The notes: generated by a model from the sequence alone, not told the origin. Numbered from the stretch's first letter, positions 43,174-52,215 are shown. The stretch is DNA of 64,000 bases from Micromonospora sp. RHAY321 (GCF_023896955.1 NZ_JAMHIW010000003.1:434001-498000), one strand, 5' to 3'. Numbers and translations are program-made.

Positions 43174-45938
43174 CACGCCTCACCGACCCGTCGCCACGAC
43201 ACCGTGTCCGTGTCGAGCACCGCGACGACCCGCTCGGTACCGTCCACGCCGATCCGCCAGAGCTGCGCGCCATGCGGCAACCGCGCGCTGTCCACCTTGA
43301 ACTCCGCCACCACGTCGCTGCTCTCGCCCGGCGCGAAGCCGTTGCCCCGGAACGGTGGGCGTTCGATGACCCAACCCTCCATGGCCCGCATCGCCGGCTC
43401 GTTCTGACCGCCGTACGGGATCCGGTAGAGGCTCGGGCGGTGCGCCGGCCAGCGCAGCACGTAGATCTCCTCGGCGTCTCGGGAGAACGGCGAACCCGGG
43501 TAGCTCAGGCCGAGCGCGTCGTGCAACTGGGCCGGCGTGGTCAGGTGGGCCAACTCCCCGGCCCGGTGCACGAAACCGGAGACCCGGTCGTACCCCCGCT
43601 CCAGGTAGTAGGCGAGTTGGCTGGGCGCGATCGCCTTCTGCATCACGGTCGGTCGGGCCGGGTCGACCGCCGCCGGGGCGTACCGGGGGCGGGCGGCGGG
43701 CTCCGCCACGGCCGGCGGCTCCTCCGGGTCCACCTCCAGGTCGTCGCCGAGCCCGACCTCGGCGGCCCAGTTGGCCAACGCCACGATCTGCTCGCCGGGC
43801 AGCTTGGCGCCGACCGGAGTACCCGGGTTGACGGCGAACGACCAGTCCTCGTCCGGCCAGCGGCGGATGAGTTGGGCGAACTTCACCCCCACCGTGTCGA
43901 CGTCGCCTCCGGCGTGGTCGGCGAGGCGCTCCGGGGAGGTGTAGACCACCACGTACGTCTCGTCGTCCAACTGCGCCGTGCGCCAGACGAAGCCCGGGTC
44001 GCCGGGGCGGCTGCCCGGCACCGACTCCGGGGCGGCCGGCAGCAGGACCCGGGCCAGCAGGAGCGTGGACAGGAACGTGTCCGTGCTGCCGGCACCGGCC
44101 GCGTTGAGCAGGTCCTCCTCCACCGTGTTGGCCGGCAGGAACTCGACCGGCGGCGGCGCGTGCTGCCCGGCGTCGTCGGGGATCGCGCGCTCTGCGCTGC
44201 TGTCGGTGGCGGGATCTCCACCGTCCGGGCCAACCACACGGTCGTCGAGGCGCACCGCCGGGCGGCCACCGTCCGTCAACCCGCCGCTCACACCGGCCTC
44301 CGCCGGAACGAACGGACCCGGCCCGGCCTCCGGCGGACCCAACGGACCCGAACCCGACTCCTCCGGACCGGAAGGAACCGACCCGGACTCCGCCGGGCCG
44401 AACAGACCGGCACCGGACGACGGCGCGTCGAACGCCGCCGGACCGAACTCATCCGCACCGACCGGATCGCCGGCGTCGGCCCGGTCGGTGAGGTCGCGGG
44501 ACTCGATGATGGTGCCCTCGATGACGATGGGCGTGAAGCCGCGGCGCGGCGCGGGCGGGCCGGAGACCGGCTCGGCGATGGACGGCGGCAGCTCCTCCAC
44601 CGGCTCGAAGCGGCCAACGCCCGGTCGACCGTGGGGGATCGCCTGGGTCTCGTCCGCCGAGAGGTCGCCCGGCCCGAGCCGGGTCAGCGGTGGCTCGCCG
44701 GTGGGCCCACCGGGCACCCGGAAGGCACGGGTGGGCTCCTCGGCCAGCGGTTCGGGCCGGCGGGGCGGCAGCGGCTGGGTGGGTTCGTCGTCCGGCGCCG
44801 GTGGTCGTACACCCCGGGACACACCCAGGTCGTTGGCCGGCGGCCGCAGCGGGCGGGTGGCGTCCGGATCCGGCATCGGGAAGGCCCGGGACGCGTTGTC
44901 GCCGACCGGACCGTCGGCCGGGCGGCGGCGCGGGAAGGGCTGGCTGCCGCGCCCGAACCGGGACGGCGGCGCCGCCCGGTCACCGGACCGGCCACCGGCC
45001 GACGTCGGGCCGGGTGTCCGGTCCCGGCCGGACGCCGGTTCGAAGAAGGAGCGTCGGCCGCTCTCGGCGCCGCCGTTGTCGGCGGCCGGGCCGTCGACGC
45101 CCGGTCGACTCGCGGGCGGCCAGCCCGAGCCGGCCCGGTCGGCGGGGGCGACACCGGGGCGGTCGGGGGGCGTCAGCGGTGTGAACCGGGATGCGGCGGG
45201 CCGTGCCGCGCCGGGCACCGGGTCGCCCGGCCGGCCGGGGCGGGGCGGGGCGGTCGGGTGCCGCTGACCGGCGGCAGGCAGGTCCTCGCCGGATCGGCGC
45301 GACAGCTCACCCGGAGCGGGCGTCCGGGGCGACGTGCCCGGTGCCGTCGGACCGCCCGGCCGGGGCGCCGCGCCCCGCGTCCGCGGGGGTGGCCCGGGCA
45401 CGGTCGCCGCCGGGTCGAACCCGGACGACGGTCCGGTGGCGGGAGCCGACCCCGTGCCGGTCGTGACGTCCCGACCGGACGCACCGGGCCGGGTGCGGGC
45501 CAGGGTCTCTGCCCGCTCCAGGCGGGCGCGGGCACCCATGGCGCGCCCGGGCAGCCGAACGTCGCCCCGCGAGAGCTGGGAGACGAACCACGGCGGCAGG
45601 TAGCCCTCGACGGGCAACCCGGGGTTGACCGCGAGCCACCATTCCTGGTTGGGCCAGCCGACCGCGAGGTCGGTGAAGGGGACGCGGCGGTTGCTGCCGG
45701 GGTGATCGCCGAGGCAGGCCCGCAGCGCGGCGGCGGAGGTGAACGCCAACACGTGGGTACGGCCGCCGGTGGTCCAGGTGCCCCAGCCCGACGGTGCCTG
45801 ACCGGGCGGGGCCGGCGGGGAGACCGGCAACAGCAGATCGGTGCGGGACAGAAGCCGGAAGTAGAGCTCCTGGTCGTTGGCGCGCAGCGCGTCCCGCATC
45901 GCCACCTCGGCCTCCGTGGCCGGCTCCCATTCGGTCAC
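43173..45938 (-). CDS. Large SseB-domain protein of the ESX/type VII locus
   Basis: 921 residues from a GTG behind GGAGAG (a GTG two codons upstream lies too near). Residues 5-130 form one SseB-like domain (LLSRTDLLLPVSPPAPPGQA, WWLAVNPGLPVEGYLPPWFV); about 150-600 is a Pro/Arg/Gly/Thr-rich, surely disordered linker; 605-745 is a second SseB-like domain (FLSTLLLARVLLPAAPESVP, WSFAVNPGTPVGAKLPGEQI). The last ~165 residues are a separate domain: LAYYLERGYDRVSGFVHRAG, EEIYVLRWPAHRPSLYRIPY, VIERPPFRGNGFAPGESSDV, PHGAQLWRIGVDGTE. The NG FAPG and aromatic-rich pattern reminds me of NAD-using toxin folds, but I cannot align catalytic residues. Divergent from mycosin; coupled to the 120-residue gene. 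Confidence 0.8.
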   Translation of the reverse strand: MTEWEPATEAEVAMRDALRANDQELYFRLLSRTDLLLPVSPPAPPGQAPSGWGTWTTGGRTHVLAFTSAAALRACLGDHPGSNRRVPFTDLAVGWPNQEWWLAVNPGLPVEGYLPPWFVSQLSRGDVRLPGRAMGARARLERAETLARTRPGASGRDVTTGTGSAPATGPSSGFDPAATVPGPPPRTRGAAPRPGGPTAPGTSPRTPAPGELSRRSGEDLPAAGQRHPTAPPRPGRPGDPVPGAARPAASRFTPLTPPDRPGVAPADRAGSGWPPASRPGVDGPAADNGGAESGRRSFFEPASGRDRTPGPTSAGGRSGDRAAPPSRFGRGSQPFPRRRPADGPVGDNASRAFPMPDPDATRPLRPPANDLGVSRGVRPPAPDDEPTQPLPPRRPEPLAEEPTRAFRVPGGPTGEPPLTRLGPGDLSADETQAIPHGRPGVGRFEPVEELPPSIAEPVSGPPAPRRGFTPIVIEGTIIESRDLTDRADAGDPVGADEFGPAAFDAPSSGAGLFGPAESGSVPSGPEESGSGPLGPPEAGPGPFVPAEAGVSGGLTDGGRPAVRLDDRVVGPDGGDPATDSSAERAIPDDAGQHAPPPVEFLPANTVEEDLLNAAGAGSTDTFLSTLLLARVLLPAAPESVPGSRPGDPGFVWRTAQLDDETYVVVYTSPERLADHAGGDVDTVGVKFAQLIRRWPDEDWSFAVNPGTPVGAKLPGEQIVALANWAAEVGLGDDLEVDPEEPPAVAEPAARPRYAPAAVDPARPTVMQKAIAPSQLAYYLERGYDRVSGFVHRAGELAHLTTPAQLHDALGLSYPGSPFSRDAEEIYVLRWPAHRPSLYRIPYGGQNEPAMRAMEGWVIERPPFRGNGFAPGESSDVVAEFKVDSARLPHGAQLWRIGVDGTERVVAVLDTDTVSWRRVGEA

Positions 45939-46090
45939 GGCCACCTCTCCTTCCGAGAACAGGCCACAGGTATCGCGTACAACCTACAAGGTGGTATCAA
46001 GATCACAATGGCTGGCCGGCGGCGGTCTGCCGGGGCGCCGGTGAGGCGATAACATCCCGTCCCGGAGCCGACACGATACGGAGGCCGTCG

Positions 46091-47314
46091 ATGTCCCGGT
46101 CGATTGCGCGCCCGGTCCTTGCAGGTCTGACGGCCACCCTGCTGATCGGCACGGCCGCACCGGCCGTCGCCGCCGACGTCGCACTCCGGGTGGCACCGGC
46201 CTGCGCGACCCCACCCGCCCCCGTCCGGCCGGTCACGGCCCTGCCCTGGCCACAGCAGCGGTACGACCCCGCCCGGCTCGCGCCGCTGGCCACCGGCACC
46301 GGGATCACGGTGGCGGTGGTCGACTCCGGGGTGGACCGGGTGCACCCCCAGCTGGCCGGGCGGGTGCTGGAGGGCACCGACCTGCTCGACCCCGGTGGGG
46401 ACGGCAGTCGGGACTGCGCGGGGCACGGCACCGGTGTGGCGAGCATCATCGCGGCGGCACCCCAACCGGGCGTCGCGTTCCACGGTCTGGCGCCCGATGC
46501 CCGGATCCTGCCGGTGCGGGTGAGTGAGCAGCAGGTGGTGCAGGGGCGGGAGTCGGGGCGTACGGTCAGCGCCAGCGAGTTCGCCCGGGCCATCCGCTGG
46601 GCCGTCGACCATGACGCCGACGTGCTGAACCTCTCCGTGGTGCTGTACGCCGACGACCCGGCGGTCCACTCCGCCGTCCGGTACGCGATCGACCGGAACG
46701 TGGTGCTGGTGGCCGCCGCCGGCAACCTGCACGACAACGGGGACCCGCGCCCGTTCCCCGCCGCGTACGACGGGGTGCTCGGGGTGGGGGCCATCGGGGT
46801 GGACGGTGGGCGGGCGACGTTCTCGCAGACCGGCCCGTACGTCGACCTGGTCGCACCGGGCAGCGGGGTGCTGGCCGCCGCGCCCGGTCAGGGCCACCAC
46901 CAGGTCGAGGGCACCAGCTACGCGGCGCCGTTCGTGGCCGCCACCGCGGCACTCCTGCGCCAGTACCGGCCCGAGTTGACCGCCGCCCAGGTGGTGGAGC
47001 GGATCATCGCCACCGCCGATCCGGCACCCGGTACGGGTCGTGGCGGCGGGTACGGCGCCGGTGTGCTGAACCCCTACCGGGCGGTCACCGAGACCGGCGG
47101 TGCCCGACCGGGCCGCCCACGGCCGGTCACGGCGCTCGCCGACGACCGGGCCGACCCGGCGCTGGTCGCTCGCCAGGCTCGCCGGGCGACGGCCCGTGAC
47201 CGGGCACTGCTGGTCGGCGCGGTGGTCGGCACGACGGCGGTCGCCCTGGTGCTGCTCGCCCTGGTGCTGCCCCGGGGCGCTCGCCGGCGCTGGCGCCCGG
47301 CCGACCCGACCTGA
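46091..47314 (+). CDS. mycP: Type VII secretion-associated serine protease mycosin
   Basis: 407 residues. Signal peptide ARPVLAGLTATLLIGTAAPA, a subtilisin-type S8 domain and a C-terminal membrane anchor (DRALLVGAVVGTTAVALVLL), followed by a short basic tail: the mycosin layout. The triad is Asp78 in VAVVDSGVD, His112 in GHGTGVASII and Ser276 in EGTSYAAPFVAA, with Asn212 for the oxyanion hole (VAAAGNLHD). Mycosins sit on the outer face of the membrane and stabilise the ESX complex. ACGGAGG precedes the ATG by 6 bases. It diverges from the SseB-domain gene and converges on the WXG100 pair. Confidence 0.95.
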   Translation: MSRSIARPVLAGLTATLLIGTAAPAVAADVALRVAPACATPPAPVRPVTALPWPQQRYDPARLAPLATGTGITVAVVDSGVDRVHPQLAGRVLEGTDLLDPGGDGSRDCAGHGTGVASIIAAAPQPGVAFHGLAPDARILPVRVSEQQVVQGRESGRTVSASEFARAIRWAVDHDADVLNLSVVLYADDPAVHSAVRYAIDRNVVLVAAAGNLHDNGDPRPFPAAYDGVLGVGAIGVDGGRATFSQTGPYVDLVAPGSGVLAAAPGQGHHQVEGTSYAAPFVAATAALLRQYRPELTAAQVVERIIATADPAPGTGRGGGYGAGVLNPYRAVTETGGARPGRPRPVTALADDRADPALVARQARRATARDRALLVGAVVGTTAVALVLLALVLPRGARRRWRPADPT

Positions 47315-47399
47315 CGCCGCCGGCCCGTGGGCCCGCTCCTCGACCGGGCGCGGCCGGGGCGCCGACCCGGACACGGTCAGCGCTCCCGGCCCACTCATC

Positions 47400-47693
47400 T
47401 CACTGGAACAGCCCGGTGTTCTTCTTCTCGGTGTCCAGATAGTCGGTGGCGGAGTCGTTCACCGCCAGCCTGATGTCGCGCAGCATCGCCTGGAGGTCCT
47501 GCGAGGCGGACCGCCACCGCGCCTGGCGCTGCTCGTAGGCCTGCCGGGCCTCGCCCGTCCAGCTCGCCACCAGTGGAGCGGCGTCCCGTTCGAGTTGGCC
47601 GAGCTGCGAGTCGAGCGTGTTCAGCGCCTTCTGGATGTCCCCGCCAGCCTGTTGAAGCGCGGCGAAGTTGACGACCAGCACACCGTGGTCCAT
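47400..47693 (-). CDS. WXG100-family ESX substrate (second of pair)
   Basis: 97 residues from MDHGVLVVNFAALQQAGGDI. Two helices joined by the SWTGEAR turn (the WxG motif, here W-T-G) and a C-terminal secretion signal YLDTE (YxxxD/E) in DSATDYLDTEKKNTGLFQ: the standard features of proteins exported by type VII secretion. GGAAGGGGAG lies before the ATG. It starts 23 bases after its partner WXG100 gene, and such pairs usually form a heterodimer that is exported folded. There is no toxin extension. Confidence 0.95.
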   Translation of the reverse strand: MDHGVLVVNFAALQQAGGDIQKALNTLDSQLGQLERDAAPLVASWTGEARQAYEQRQARWRSASQDLQAMLRDIRLAVNDSATDYLDTEKKNTGLFQ

Positions 47694-47716
47694 CGGATCT
47701 CCCCTTCCGAGCGGGA

Positions 47717-48037
47717 TCAGAGCGGCAGTTGGATGCCGCCGCGGTTGGTGCCGGCCACCCGGCTGGCCGCCTCGTCGTCCGAGACGTCGTACTGCCGGCC
47801 GGCGGTGCGGATCGCCCCGGCGGTCTCCCGCAGCGCCCGGTGCAGCGCCGCCTGGTCCTGCGACCACTGCTGCTTGACCTGCTCGAAGGACCGCCCGCCG
47901 GCGCCGCGCCAGGCCTGCTGCAACACCTCCAGCTCGGCCAGCAGGCCGGTCAGCATGGACTGCAACGACTGGTCCACCTGCTCGAACTTCGTGGCGGTCT
48001 GCTGCATGACCGTTGCTTCTGCCTGGGTCTGGGACAC
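47717..48037 (-). CDS. WXG100-family ESX substrate (first of pair)
   Basis: 106 residues from a GTG (MSQTQAEATVMQQTATKFEQ). The hairpin turn is QQAWRGAGG (W-R-G), and the tail carries the YxxxD signal as YDVSD in AGRQYDVSDDEAASRVAGTN. Helix 1 holds the QSLQSMLTGLLAELEVLQQ heptads used for dimer contact. AGGTGA lies 7 bases upstream. It is the promoter-proximal gene of the two-gene WXG100 operon; a 288-base divergent region separates it from eccE. The role is as export partner and substrate of the ESX machine. Confidence 0.94.
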   Translation of the reverse strand: MSQTQAEATVMQQTATKFEQVDQSLQSMLTGLLAELEVLQQAWRGAGGRSFEQVKQQWSQDQAALHRALRETAGAIRTAGRQYDVSDDEAASRVAGTNRGGIQLPL

Positions 48038-48325
48038 CCGGACGTCACCTCATCTCCTCGATCGTGGCTGGCCGTCGGCGCGCCCATCCTGGGGACGCAC
48101 CGCTCGCGTCGCCCGGTCGTCGAGCCCGGCGGACGCGGGTCAGCGATGAACTTCGTGGCTGACGGTAGCGGCCCGGTTGCGGTTCTGCTACCCCGCGCGG
48201 CTCTCCTGTGGACAACCACGGCGGCCATCGGTCGCTTACGATGTGCCGCAGCCACGTCGCGGGGCGTGACGGGCCGCCGGAGCGGCCGGCCGCCCGGCAC
48301 GGTCCACACTGGTCGAGGAGGCGCG

Positions 48326-50284
48326 GTGCCGGCGATCACCACCGGAGGAGCGCAACCGGCGGCTCCCATCGGGTCCGGGTCGGGCGTCGTCGCGCCGCCG
48401 AGCGAGCCGGAAGGGCTCGCGGGCTCCGGGGCGGGCCGCTCCACACCTCACCGGCCACCGTCGGGCACCCGCTGGGCATCGCCGGGCCGGCGGGCGGGCG
48501 CAGGGGTACGCGCCGGCCAACTGGTCGCCGGGCAGGTCGCGGTGGCGCTCGTCCTCGCCGCCCTGGGCCGGGGCGCCCTGGTCACCGTCGCGGCTCTGCT
48601 GGCGGCGCTGCTGCTGGTGGCGATCGCCTGGCTCCGGGTCCGGGGCCGGTGGCTCTTCGAGTGGCTGGCCACCGCCGTCGGGCACCTGACCCGTCGCCGC
48701 GCGCTGGTGGGGCCGGCCGGCCCGGCCGAGCTGCTCGATCTGGTCGCCCCGGGTGCCGTGGTCCGCTCGACGGAGCTGCCCGGCGGGCCGGCGGCGCTCC
48801 TGGAGGACACCACCGGCCTGGTGGCACTGCTGGAGCTCGGCGACCCTGGCGACCTGCTCGGCGACGCGTCCCGGGCGATCCCCGCGCCGTCCGCCCTGCT
48901 GCCCCCACCCGGGCCGGACGTGCCGCCACTGCGGATCCAACTGCTGCTCGCCGGCACACCGGCGCCCGCGCCGGCGGCGGGCGGAACGGTCGGCACGTCG
49001 TACCGGCAGCTCACCGACGGGCGGCTCGCCGGGCGGGAGCGGGCCGTGTTGGCGGTCCGGGTGCTGCGGGTGGACGGTTGGTCGGAGGAGGACCTGCGGC
49101 GCGTGCTCGCCGGCACGGTGCGCCGGCTCGTCCGCCGGCTCGGGCCGCTGACCGCGCGGCCGCTCGGCGTACCCGCGGCGCTGCGCGTGCTGGGCGAGCT
49201 GGCCCACCACGACGGCCACCCGGTGCGGGAGTCCTGGCCGGTGCTCCGGTCCGGGGCACTGCTCCAGGCAACCTTCCGGCTGGTTCGCTGGCCGGACGCC
49301 GACAGCGCGGGTGCACGGCGGCTGGTGGCGCGGCTGCTCGCGCTGCCGGCGACCGCGACGACCGTGTCGCTCTGCGCGGGGCCACCGGCGGCCACCGGGG
49401 CGCCGACCGAGCTGACCGTACGCCTGGCCGCCGGGACGACGGCGGAGCTGACCGCGGCCGCCGAGGCGCTGGACCGGCTGGTGACCGGCCTGGGCGGGGA
49501 GGTTCGCCGGCTCGACGGCGCGCACCTCGACGGCCTGGCCGGCACGCTGCCGCTAGCGCTCACCGCCGCGGGGGCCCAGCCGCGACCGGCGGTGGACGGT
49601 TGGGAGCTGACCCTCGGTGAGGCCGGGATGATGGTCGGCACGAACCGGCACGGCGGCGCCGTCACCGTGCGGCTGTTCCGACCGGAGGCCACCCGCCTGC
49701 TGCTGGTGGGCGGGGTACGCGCCGCCCAGTTGGTGACGCTGCGCGCGATGGCGCTGGGCGCTCTGGTGGTGGTGCAGACCGCGCGCCCGCGCGCCTGGGA
49801 GCCGTTCGTCCGGGGCGTCGGCGCGCCCGGTGGAACGATCCCGCTGATCCCGCCGGGTCGGCCGGTCGCCGACGTGGGCACGGCGCTGCGGCCACTGCTG
49901 CTGGTGGTCGACGCCGGGCCGGTGCCGGCCGAGGCCGAGCCGGGCCCGCCGTGGCGGGCCACCCTGGTGGTCCGGGACGAGCTGACCCCGGCGGACGTGG
50001 ACGCGCTGAGCCGGGCCGACCTGGCGGTGCTGCAGCCGCTGGGCGCGGGAGAGGCCGCGCTGGCGGGCACCGCGCTGGGGCTCGGCGGCTCGGCCGAGTT
50101 GCTGACCCGGATCCGGGACGACATGGTGGCCGTGGTGAACCGGGCGGGCGCTGCGCTGGGCGCTGCTCTCCCCCACCCCGATCGAGTCGCAGCTGATCGG
50201 ACGCCCGGCGCGCGGCTGAGCCGTCAACTGGCGGGTTACGCCGGTGGCCGGTCCGTGGCACGATCCCCGCCATGGGTTTCCTGA
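48326..50284 (+). CDS. eccE: Type VII secretion protein EccE
   Basis: 652 residues from a GTG behind GAGGAGG. After a Gly/Pro/Ser-rich N-terminal stretch of about 55 residues come two adjacent membrane helices, VAGQVAVALVLAALGRGALV and TVAALLAALLLVAIAWL (about 66-103), then RVRGRWLFEWL and a large soluble domain: the EccE form, which sits at the rim of the ESX membrane complex. The N-terminal extension is longer than in mycobacterial EccE. No EccB, EccC or EccD gene is found in this window; they may lie elsewhere or outside. The end overlaps the holin-like gene by 13 bases in another frame. Confidence 0.87.
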   Translation: MPAITTGGAQPAAPIGSGSGVVAPPSEPEGLAGSGAGRSTPHRPPSGTRWASPGRRAGAGVRAGQLVAGQVAVALVLAALGRGALVTVAALLAALLLVAIAWLRVRGRWLFEWLATAVGHLTRRRALVGPAGPAELLDLVAPGAVVRSTELPGGPAALLEDTTGLVALLELGDPGDLLGDASRAIPAPSALLPPPGPDVPPLRIQLLLAGTPAPAPAAGGTVGTSYRQLTDGRLAGRERAVLAVRVLRVDGWSEEDLRRVLAGTVRRLVRRLGPLTARPLGVPAALRVLGELAHHDGHPVRESWPVLRSGALLQATFRLVRWPDADSAGARRLVARLLALPATATTVSLCAGPPAATGAPTELTVRLAAGTTAELTAAAEALDRLVTGLGGEVRRLDGAHLDGLAGTLPLALTAAGAQPRPAVDGWELTLGEAGMMVGTNRHGGAVTVRLFRPEATRLLLVGGVRAAQLVTLRAMALGALVVVQTARPRAWEPFVRGVGAPGGTIPLIPPGRPVADVGTALRPLLLVVDAGPVPAEAEPGPPWRATLVVRDELTPADVDALSRADLAVLQPLGAGEAALAGTALGLGGSAELLTRIRDDMVAVVNRAGAALGAALPHPDRVAADRTPGARLSRQLAGYAGGRSVARSPPWVS

Positions 50285-50658
50285 AAGGGCTGCTGATTCG
50301 GCTGGCCACCACGGCGCTGGCCTTCTGGCTGGCCACACTGCTCATTCCCGGCATCACCCTGGAGTCGGGGTCGGCCGTCGAGACGGTCACCACGCTGGTC
50401 CTGGTGGCGGCGATCTTCGGCGTGGTCAACGCGGTGCTCCAGCCGATCATCAAGACCGTCGGTTGTGGCTTCTACCTGCTGACCCTGGGCCTCATCGCCC
50501 TCGTGGTCAACGGTCTGCTGTTCCTGCTCACCAGCTGGATCGCCGACCAGGCCGGGCTCGGGTTCTCGGTGGACGGCTTCTGGCCGGCCGCCGTGCTGGG
50601 CGCCCTCTTCGTGAGCATCGTGACCTGGATCCTCGGCGCGGTCCTCGACCGGGACTGA
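50272..50658 (+). CDS. Phage-holin-4-like (PF04020 type) membrane protein
   Basis: 128 residues, MGFLKGLLIRLATTALAFWL, with four membrane helices: the first at 8-24, VETVTTLVLVAAIFGVVNAV, TVGCGFYLLTLGLIALVVNG and WPAAVLGALFVSIVTWILGA. The pattern IPGITLES..., VNAVLQPIIK and LTLGLIALVVN is the signature of the family once called phage holin 4_2, which is common in bacteria and not phage-derived in practice. It overlaps the end of eccE by 13 bases and so is read by coupling; no separate ribosome site is seen. The function is unknown. A strong terminator lies 27 bases after the stop. Confidence 0.88.
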   Translation: MGFLKGLLIRLATTALAFWLATLLIPGITLESGSAVETVTTLVLVAAIFGVVNAVLQPIIKTVGCGFYLLTLGLIALVVNGLLFLLTSWIADQAGLGFSVDGFWPAAVLGALFVSIVTWILGAVLDRD

Positions 50659-50684
50659 CCGGCCACCAACCGACCAGCACCGAC

Positions 50685-50726
50685 CCGGGCCGTCCGGGGC
50701 CCCGACCGGAGCCCCGGGCGGCCCGG
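50685..50726 (+). terminator. Terminator after eccE and the holin-like gene
   Basis: 16-bp stem with one mismatch (50685-50700 against 50711-50726) and a 10-base loop. Confidence 0.8.
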
Positions 50727-50785
50727 TGACCAGATTCCGGGAATTGGCCGGTGCCAGGGCCGACCGGGTCGGCTAGCGTCGCTGC

Positions 50786-51262
50786 GTGTTCTCGCTGACC
50801 CGCGCCGACGGCCACCTGCTGAGCACCGATCCAGCCCGGCTCGATCTGGACCGCGTGCACCACTGGCTCTCCACCGACGCGTACTGGGCGCTGGGGCGCG
50901 ACCGGGACACGGTCGCCCGGGCGTTCGCCGGCTCGCTGCCGTTCGGCGTCTACCGGCCCGGCGACGGCCGCCAGGTGGCGGTGGCCCGGGCGGTCACCGA
51001 CGGCGCCACCTTCGCCTGGCTCTGTGACGTGTACGTGGACCGGCCCGCCCGGGGTGACGGGTTGGGCGGCTGGCTCGCCGGCGCGGTCCGCGACCACCTG
51101 GCCGAGCTGGGCGTACGCCGGATCCTGCTGGCCACCAACGACGCGCACGAGGTGTACGCGCGGGTGGGGTTCACGCCGTTGGACGTCCCGCACCGGTGGA
51201 TGCAGCTCGATCGGCGGCCACCGGTGACGCCGGTCACCGGAAAGGAACAAAGCGCCAGTTGA
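50786..51262 (+). CDS. GNAT-family N-acetyltransferase
   Basis: 158 residues from a GTG (MFSLTRADGHLLSTDPARLD). The acetyl-CoA site is the V/I-rich strand followed by the loop DVYVDRPARGDGLGGWLAGA (the (R/Q)xxGx(G/A) loop, here RGDGLG), then LGVRRILLATNDAHEVYARVGF, the typical end of GNAT motif B. DRVHHWLSTDAYWALGRDRD at the start is a known GNAT subgroup feature. The substrate is unknown. It ends 17 bases before the rarD start and both run rightward, so cotranscription is likely. Confidence 0.9.
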   Translation: MFSLTRADGHLLSTDPARLDLDRVHHWLSTDAYWALGRDRDTVARAFAGSLPFGVYRPGDGRQVAVARAVTDGATFAWLCDVYVDRPARGDGLGGWLAGAVRDHLAELGVRRILLATNDAHEVYARVGFTPLDVPHRWMQLDRRPPVTPVTGKEQSAS

Positions 51263-51279
51263 CCCCTTACGGTGGAGCC

Positions 51280-52203
51280 GTGACGCCACTCCGTCTGGGA
51301 TACCTCTACGGCCTCGGCGCGTACCTGCTCTGGGGTTTCTTTCCGCTCTACCTCAAGCTGCTGCGACCCGCCGGCCCACTGGAGATCCTGGCCCACCGGA
51401 TCGTCTGGTCGGTGGTCTTCGTGGCCCTGCTGCTGGCCGCGCTGCGCAACATCGGTTTCCTGCGGGCGCTGCTGCGCCGGCCCTGGGCACTGGCCGGGAT
51501 CGTCGTCGCCGCCGCACTGATCGCGGTCAACTGGGGCACCTACATCTACGGGGTCAACTCGGACCGGGTGGTGGAGACGGCGCTCGGCTACTTCATCAAC
51601 CCGCTCGTGGTGGTGCTGCTCGGGGTGACGGTGCTGCGGGAGCGGCTACGCCCGGCCCAGTGGGTGGCGCTGGGCATCGGCGCGTCCGCGGTCGCGGTGC
51701 TCACCGTGGACTACGGCCGGCTGCCCTGGCTGGCACTGACCCTGGCCTTCAGCTTCGCCGGCTACGGCCTGGTGAAGAAGCGGCTGGGGCTGCCCGCCGC
51801 GGAGGGGCTGTTCGTCGAGTCGGCGGTGCTGGCCCTGCCGGCGCTGGGCTACCTGGCCTGGCTGACCCGCCGCGCCGAGTCGACCTTCGGGCAGGTCTCG
51901 GCCGGGCACACCGCGCTGCTGGTGCTGGCCGGTGCGGCCACGGCGATCCCGCTGCTGCTCTTCGCCGGGGCCGCCAACCGGCTGCCGCTGTCCAGTCTCG
52001 GCATGATCCAGTATCTGGCGCCGATCCTTCAGCTCGGCTGCGGTGTGCTGATCTTCCACGAGCCGATGCCACCGGCCCGAATCGCCGGCTTCGCGCTGGT
52101 CTGGCTCGCTCTCGTCGTCTTCACCGCCGACGCCGTCCGCCAGTCCCAGCGCACCCGCGCCCGCACCCGCCTCGCCGCCAACACCCCACTCCCCACGCCC
52201 TGA
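51280..52203 (+). CDS. rarD: EamA-family transporter RarD
   Basis: 307 residues from a GTG behind GGTGGAGCC. Ten membrane helices in two EamA repeats: GLGAYLLWGFFPLYLKLLRP, LEILAHRIVWSVVFVALLLA, ALIAVNWGTYIYGVNSDRVV, ETALGYFINPLVVVLLGVTV, and later LLFAGAANRLPLSSLGMIQY. The motifs LWGFFPLYLK, HRIVWS, NWGTYIY and LGYFINPL are the RarD signature. RarD proteins are drug/metabolite exporters first tied to chloramphenicol sensitivity; the true substrate is unclear. It follows the GNAT gene. Confidence 0.95.
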   Translation: MTPLRLGYLYGLGAYLLWGFFPLYLKLLRPAGPLEILAHRIVWSVVFVALLLAALRNIGFLRALLRRPWALAGIVVAAALIAVNWGTYIYGVNSDRVVETALGYFINPLVVVLLGVTVLRERLRPAQWVALGIGASAVAVLTVDYGRLPWLALTLAFSFAGYGLVKKRLGLPAAEGLFVESAVLALPALGYLAWLTRRAESTFGQVSAGHTALLVLAGAATAIPLLLFAGAANRLPLSSLGMIQYLAPILQLGCGVLIFHEPMPPARIAGFALVWLALVVFTADAVRQSQRTRARTRLAANTPLPTP

Positions 52204-52215
52204 CCCGTCGCCGGT

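Noticed and set aside
43272..46052. Plus-strand frame of 926 codons opposite the SseB-domain gene
   Set aside because: No ribosome site, no motif and highly repetitive Arg/Gly text; the minus strand shows clear SseB domains.
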